A stretch of 64,000 nucleotides of DNA, taken from Ascidiaceihabitans sp029251465 (GTDB lineage: Bacteria; Pseudomonadota; Alphaproteobacteria; Rhodobacterales; Rhodobacteraceae). A program made the translations under genes and the position numbers. The stretch is taken from NCBI RefSeq assembly GCF_042932805.1, contig NZ_CP170633.1, forward strand, positions 2,976,001-3,040,000, read 5' to 3'. The notes below the pieces were generated by a model that worked only from the letters and a program-made list of their open reading frames with translations, was not told the DNA's origin and searched no databases. Every line of letters starts with the position of its first letter. The first letter of the stretch is position 1. This document shows, in pieces, positions 60,984 to 64,000 of this stretch.

Positions 60984-62939
60984 TTACAGCGTGATACGGA
61001 ACCGCGCAAAGCCATCTGGCCCGTCACCAGCAGCTTCGATATTTGCGTTCACTTGATCCAAATAGGCAGATGCAGCGGGGCCTGTGTCGAACAAAACGCT
61101 GGTTCCGGCCATCGGTTTAAACGACCAGTTTCCGTCGGCGCGCGGGCTGATTGTCCCTTGTTCAACGATGTAGCGTACGATCACGTCGCGGTTGGTATCC
61201 GGGCCCTCAAAGACTGTTGTTTCGGGCGTCGCACCGGGAAAACTGCCGCCGCCACCTGCGCGATAGTTGTTCGTCGCGATGATGAATTCTGCGGTCATGT
61301 CCAGCGGTGCACCGTCGAATTGCAGGTCTACGATCCGGGATGCATCCGCGTCCAGCAGCACGCCTTTGGGGTCGTATTTCGATGGTTGGGACAGGTCGAT
61401 TTGATAGGTCACCCCGTCGATCACATCAAAGTTGTAGCTGGGAAAACTGGGGTTCAGCAGCACAACATCCTGCGCGCCCGGTTCGACCTGGTTGAACATG
61501 CCGGCAGAACGTTCCAGCCAGTCTTTGACCTGTTGGCCCGTCACCCTCACGGCGCGCGCGGTATTTGGATAAAGGTACAAATCCGAGACGTTTTTGATCG
61601 CCACGTCGCCTTTTGGCACGTCGGTGAAATACTCTGGTCCACCACGGCCACCCGCCTTGAACGGTGCGGCGGCTGACAAGATCGGCAAGCCTTCGTGCTC
61701 GGTGCCTTTCATCATCTGTTCGATATACCAAAGCTGCGCGATCGATACGATTTGAACCGACGGATCATCGGCCACCAGCGCAAAATAGCTGTGCAACGGC
61801 GCGTCGGTTTTCCCCACGGCGCGGCGGATGTATTCCAGCGTTTCATCATGTTCTTGCTGAACCGATGACAGCACGGTTTCGTCACTGTCCACCAGTGCCG
61901 TGGTCGAGCGATCCTCGTTGCGTTTGGAAATCGGGCGCGCCTCGGATTGCGCCGACACAACGCGCCATTCATTGCCGTCTTTTTCGATCAGCAAATCGAT
62001 AAGGCCCATGTGGCTGCCCCAGAACCCACCCATGCAAGCAGGGGTGCCCATCAGCGTGCCCGCGTCCACATCGACGCCGGCAAAATCAGCGTACCCCGGG
62101 GACGGGAAAACCAGGTGGCTGTGACCGGTCAGAATGGCGTCGATGCCGTCCATCCCCGCCAGTGGGACTGACGCGTTTTCCATGCCATCGGATGCATCAG
62201 CATCGCCAATGCCGGAATGGGACAAGGCGATGATTACGTCAGCACCTTGCTCTTTCATTTGCGGCAAATACGCCTTGGCAGTTTCCAGAATGTCGCGCGC
62301 CTGCACGTTACCTTCGAGGTGGCGACGATCCCACCCCATGACTTGCGGCGGCACGAAACCGATCAGCCCAACTTTGATGTCATGGGTCGCGCCAGACCCG
62401 TCCGTGACTTGATGATCCAGAATGACATAGGGCGGGATCAGCGTTTTGTCTTTGGTCGGATCGCTGCCCAATTCCAGCGCGATATTTGCATTCACAACAG
62501 GGAAATTCGCGCCGGCCAGCGACTTCATCAGAAAGTCCAAACCGTAGTTGAATTCGTGATTGCCCAAGGTCGAGGCATCAAAGCCCAGCGTGTTCATCGC
62601 CGCGATCACCGGATGAATATCGCCGTCTTTCATGCCGCGTTCGTAGGCGATGTAGTCCCCCATCGGATTGCCCTGCAAAAAGTCGCCATTGTCGATCAGC
62701 AGCGAATTCGTGGCCTCGTCGCGGATGCCTTTGATCAGCGATGCGGTGCGCGCCAAACCTACCGTATCACGTGGCTTGTCAGCGTAATAATCATAAGGAA
62801 AAACATGCACGTGCAGGTCAGTGGTTTCCATAATCCGCAGGTGCGCCTGATTGGTCGCAGCGTTTGCCGAAAACGGATGCAGCGCGATGAAACCAGCGGT
62901 GCTTGCCAGAAATGCACGACGGTTAAGCGTGATGGACAT
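60984..62939 (-). CDS. cpdB: 2',3'-cyclic-nucleotide 2'-phosphodiesterase/3'-nucleotidase (CpdB)
   Basis: A 651-aa periplasmic enzyme hydrolysing 2',3'-cyclic nucleotides and 3'-nucleotides, for phosphate and nucleoside scavenging. A twin-arginine signal (NRRAFLAS ... SANA, ~28 residues) is followed by a metallophosphatase domain with TTDLHVHVFPYDYY, DNGDFLQGNP, TLGNHEFNYGLDF, SHSGIGD and GHSHLVFP. The 5'-nucleotidase C-terminal domain includes TNNYRAGGGGSFPG. Length fits the family. Confidence 0.93.
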   Translation of the reverse strand: MSITLNRRAFLASTAGFIALHPFSANAATNQAHLRIMETTDLHVHVFPYDYYADKPRDTVGLARTASLIKGIRDEATNSLLIDNGDFLQGNPMGDYIAYERGMKDGDIHPVIAAMNTLGFDASTLGNHEFNYGLDFLMKSLAGANFPVVNANIALELGSDPTKDKTLIPPYVILDHQVTDGSGATHDIKVGLIGFVPPQVMGWDRRHLEGNVQARDILETAKAYLPQMKEQGADVIIALSHSGIGDADASDGMENASVPLAGMDGIDAILTGHSHLVFPSPGYADFAGVDVDAGTLMGTPACMGGFWGSHMGLIDLLIEKDGNEWRVVSAQSEARPISKRNEDRSTTALVDSDETVLSSVQQEHDETLEYIRRAVGKTDAPLHSYFALVADDPSVQIVSIAQLWYIEQMMKGTEHEGLPILSAAAPFKAGGRGGPEYFTDVPKGDVAIKNVSDLYLYPNTARAVRVTGQQVKDWLERSAGMFNQVEPGAQDVVLLNPSFPSYNFDVIDGVTYQIDLSQPSKYDPKGVLLDADASRIVDLQFDGAPLDMTAEFIIATNNYRAGGGGSFPGATPETTVFEGPDTNRDVIVRYIVEQGTISPRADGNWSFKPMAGTSVLFDTGPAASAYLDQVNANIEAAGDGPDGFARFRITL

Positions 62940-63060
62940 GAGCGAATCCTTCTTTGGGTGAATATCGATTTCCTTGGATACGATCAGTGTAAGCGGTTTG
63001 TGACATGGGGCAAGTTTGACGTCAGATCACAGCCTTTCTGCGATCAAAGCCGCCTCGCAG

Positions 63061-63399
63061 TTATCCGATTTCGATGGTCGCTTTCATGTGCGGGTGAAAG
63101 ACGCAGAAATAGCTGGTTTCCATATCTTGTGTGACCGTGATTTCACTGCTGGCACCCTGACTTAGGGCTGCGGTGTCCCAGCCAAATTCATCGGCTGTCG
63201 CAGTGTGAGGTGCGAGGTCTTCGTTCGTCCATCTGATGATATCGCCGACCTGAACCCGAACAATATCCGGCACAAACGCGAAGCCTTGGATTTGGATATT
63301 ATGAACTTTGGACGACCCGAGTGCAGCTGCGCCCATGGGGACAACCGCGAATGCGACCGCCCCCAAAACTGCGTCACGTCTGGTGACTTTGGCCATCAT
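63061..63399 (-). CDS. Small cupredoxin (type 1 copper protein)
   Basis: A 112-aa exported cupredoxin. The TAT-like signal (VTRRDAVLG, to about residue 27) precedes a plastocyanin/pseudoazurin-type domain. Copper ligands can be placed as H65 (APHTAT), C99 (YFCVFHPHM), H102 and M105. It probably carries electrons or copper in the periplasm. Its start overlaps the DUF4142 stop (ATGA), so they form an operon. Confidence 0.87.
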   Translation of the reverse strand: MMAKVTRRDAVLGAVAFAVVPMGAAALGSSKVHNIQIQGFAFVPDIVRVQVGDIIRWTNEDLAPHTATADEFGWDTAALSQGASSEITVTQDMETSYFCVFHPHMKATIEIG

Positions 63400-63923
63400 T
63401 TGTTGACCGCTTTGACCATCATTTCTGCATGGCCTTCGTGCGCTTTGAAAATTTCGAGCCCCTGCTGAAACAGCGCGCGGACTTCGTCGTTTTCGATGTT
63501 TGGGATCATCGTGTTTTCGACCAAACCATTGACTGTCCGGTGGTACGCCAATTCGTTCGCCGCGTAGGCTACGTCAAATTCAGCGCCGCGCAGTTTTGAA
63601 AAATCATCGATGATTTCCTCTGCGCCTTCGTTTAACGCCTGACTGAAAAAGTTGTCTTGCGCGGTCGCGCCCAGCTTGTCCAAAAGCCCCAATGCGGCCG
63701 CGTTCACAGCCGTGTGGTCGCTGATCATCGTGTTGGCAAATGCGTGGATTTCGGGATTGGTGGAAATCGCCAAGGCCAAATGCGCATAGCGGATATCGAT
63801 GTTATCGGCCGTGTACGCGATGTGCGCAAATTCCAGATCGTTCAAGCTTGCCACGTCCTGAGCAGACGCCTGAGAAACAAACAACGCCGAGACGACGGCG
63901 ATAGCAGATACGAGAGATTTCAT
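63396..63923 (-). CDS. DUF4142 (ferritin-like) periplasmic protein
   Basis: A 175-aa exported protein with a signal peptide cut near ASA-QDV. A helical DUF4142-type domain follows: IHAFANTMISDHTAVNAAALGLL, NELAYHRTVNGLVENTMIPN and LFQQGLEIFKAHEGHAEMM. DUF4142 proteins have a four-helix-bundle fold and are often linked to metal or oxidative-stress loci. The ATG at 63923 (MKSLVSA) is the likely start. First gene of the pair with the cupredoxin. Confidence 0.8.
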   Translation of the reverse strand: MKSLVSAIAVVSALFVSQASAQDVASLNDLEFAHIAYTADNIDIRYAHLALAISTNPEIHAFANTMISDHTAVNAAALGLLDKLGATAQDNFFSQALNEGAEEIIDDFSKLRGAEFDVAYAANELAYHRTVNGLVENTMIPNIENDEVRALFQQGLEIFKAHEGHAEMMVKAVNK

Positions 63924-64000
63924 TTTTAGCTCCAAATGCGGTTTATGATGAAACGTTCATAACCGTGGACGGTTGGTATGAAACATGCTCAGGGATCCAT

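Overview
The window is a chromosomal segment of an aerobic anoxygenic phototroph of the Rhodobacterales (Roseobacter group). It opens inside a photosynthesis gene cluster with the typical order bchB-H-L-M-lhaA-puhABC-orf-acsF-puhE-hemA. It uses the oxygen-dependent cyclase AcsF together with the C4-pathway 5-aminolevulinate synthase HemA, and the rest of the gene content (TTT and sugar-type ABC uptake, MtoX-like protein, flavin monooxygenases) fits a marine heterotroph. The assignment is by gene order and protein resemblance; no search was run.

Layout: (1) 1-12.6 kb, photosynthesis genes, all on +, mostly overlapping by 1-4 nt, ending in a hairpin after hemA. (2) 12.7-14.8 kb, a methanethiol-oxidase/selenium-binding-type protein and a small polytopic membrane protein. 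(3) 14.9-26.3 kb, a LysR regulator divergent from a flavin reductase/ALDH/luciferase-like monooxygenase/DUF1185/hydrolase operon, next to a convergent tripartite tricarboxylate transporter (tctCBA) that is controlled by a divergent TctD-TctE pair with its own extra binding protein. (4) 26.6-32.1 kb, an unusual trio: a wHTH/cyclase-like/TPR regulator, a haloperoxidase/PAP2-type enzyme with an N-terminal (SGY)10 tract, and a large subtilase. (5) 32.1-45.7 kb, a catabolic regulon: a nine-gene minus-strand operon (ABC ATPase, SnoaL-like, HisD-like, SDR, LacI, SnoaL-like, cupin, MetE-like, RraA-like) divergent from an ABC binding protein/permease/permease/SnoaL-like operon, with two mirror-image LacI-type operators between them. 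(6) 45.7-51.4 kb, housekeeping and mixed genes (PhnD-like, GST, uvrB, hydrolase, an NDUFS4-like complex I subunit, GNAT) and tRNA-Arg(UCU).

(7) 51.5-59.5 kb looks like an accessory island placed directly after the tRNA. It holds an AT-richer phosphorelay (HPt, LuxR-type response regulator, PhnD-like sensor protein, hybrid kinase), a replication-initiation-factor-type protein, an IS3-family transposase relic broken up by several copies of a ~37-nt hairpin element, and an integrase N-terminal fragment. (8) 59.5-64 kb returns to core-like genes: a class III aminotransferase, CpdB, a cupredoxin and a DUF4142 protein.

The most unusual items are the dispersed hairpin element inside the IS relic, whose stems covary between copies; the (SGY)10 haloperoxidase-subtilase-regulator locus; and the two-operator LacI regulon containing three separate SnoaL-fold genes.
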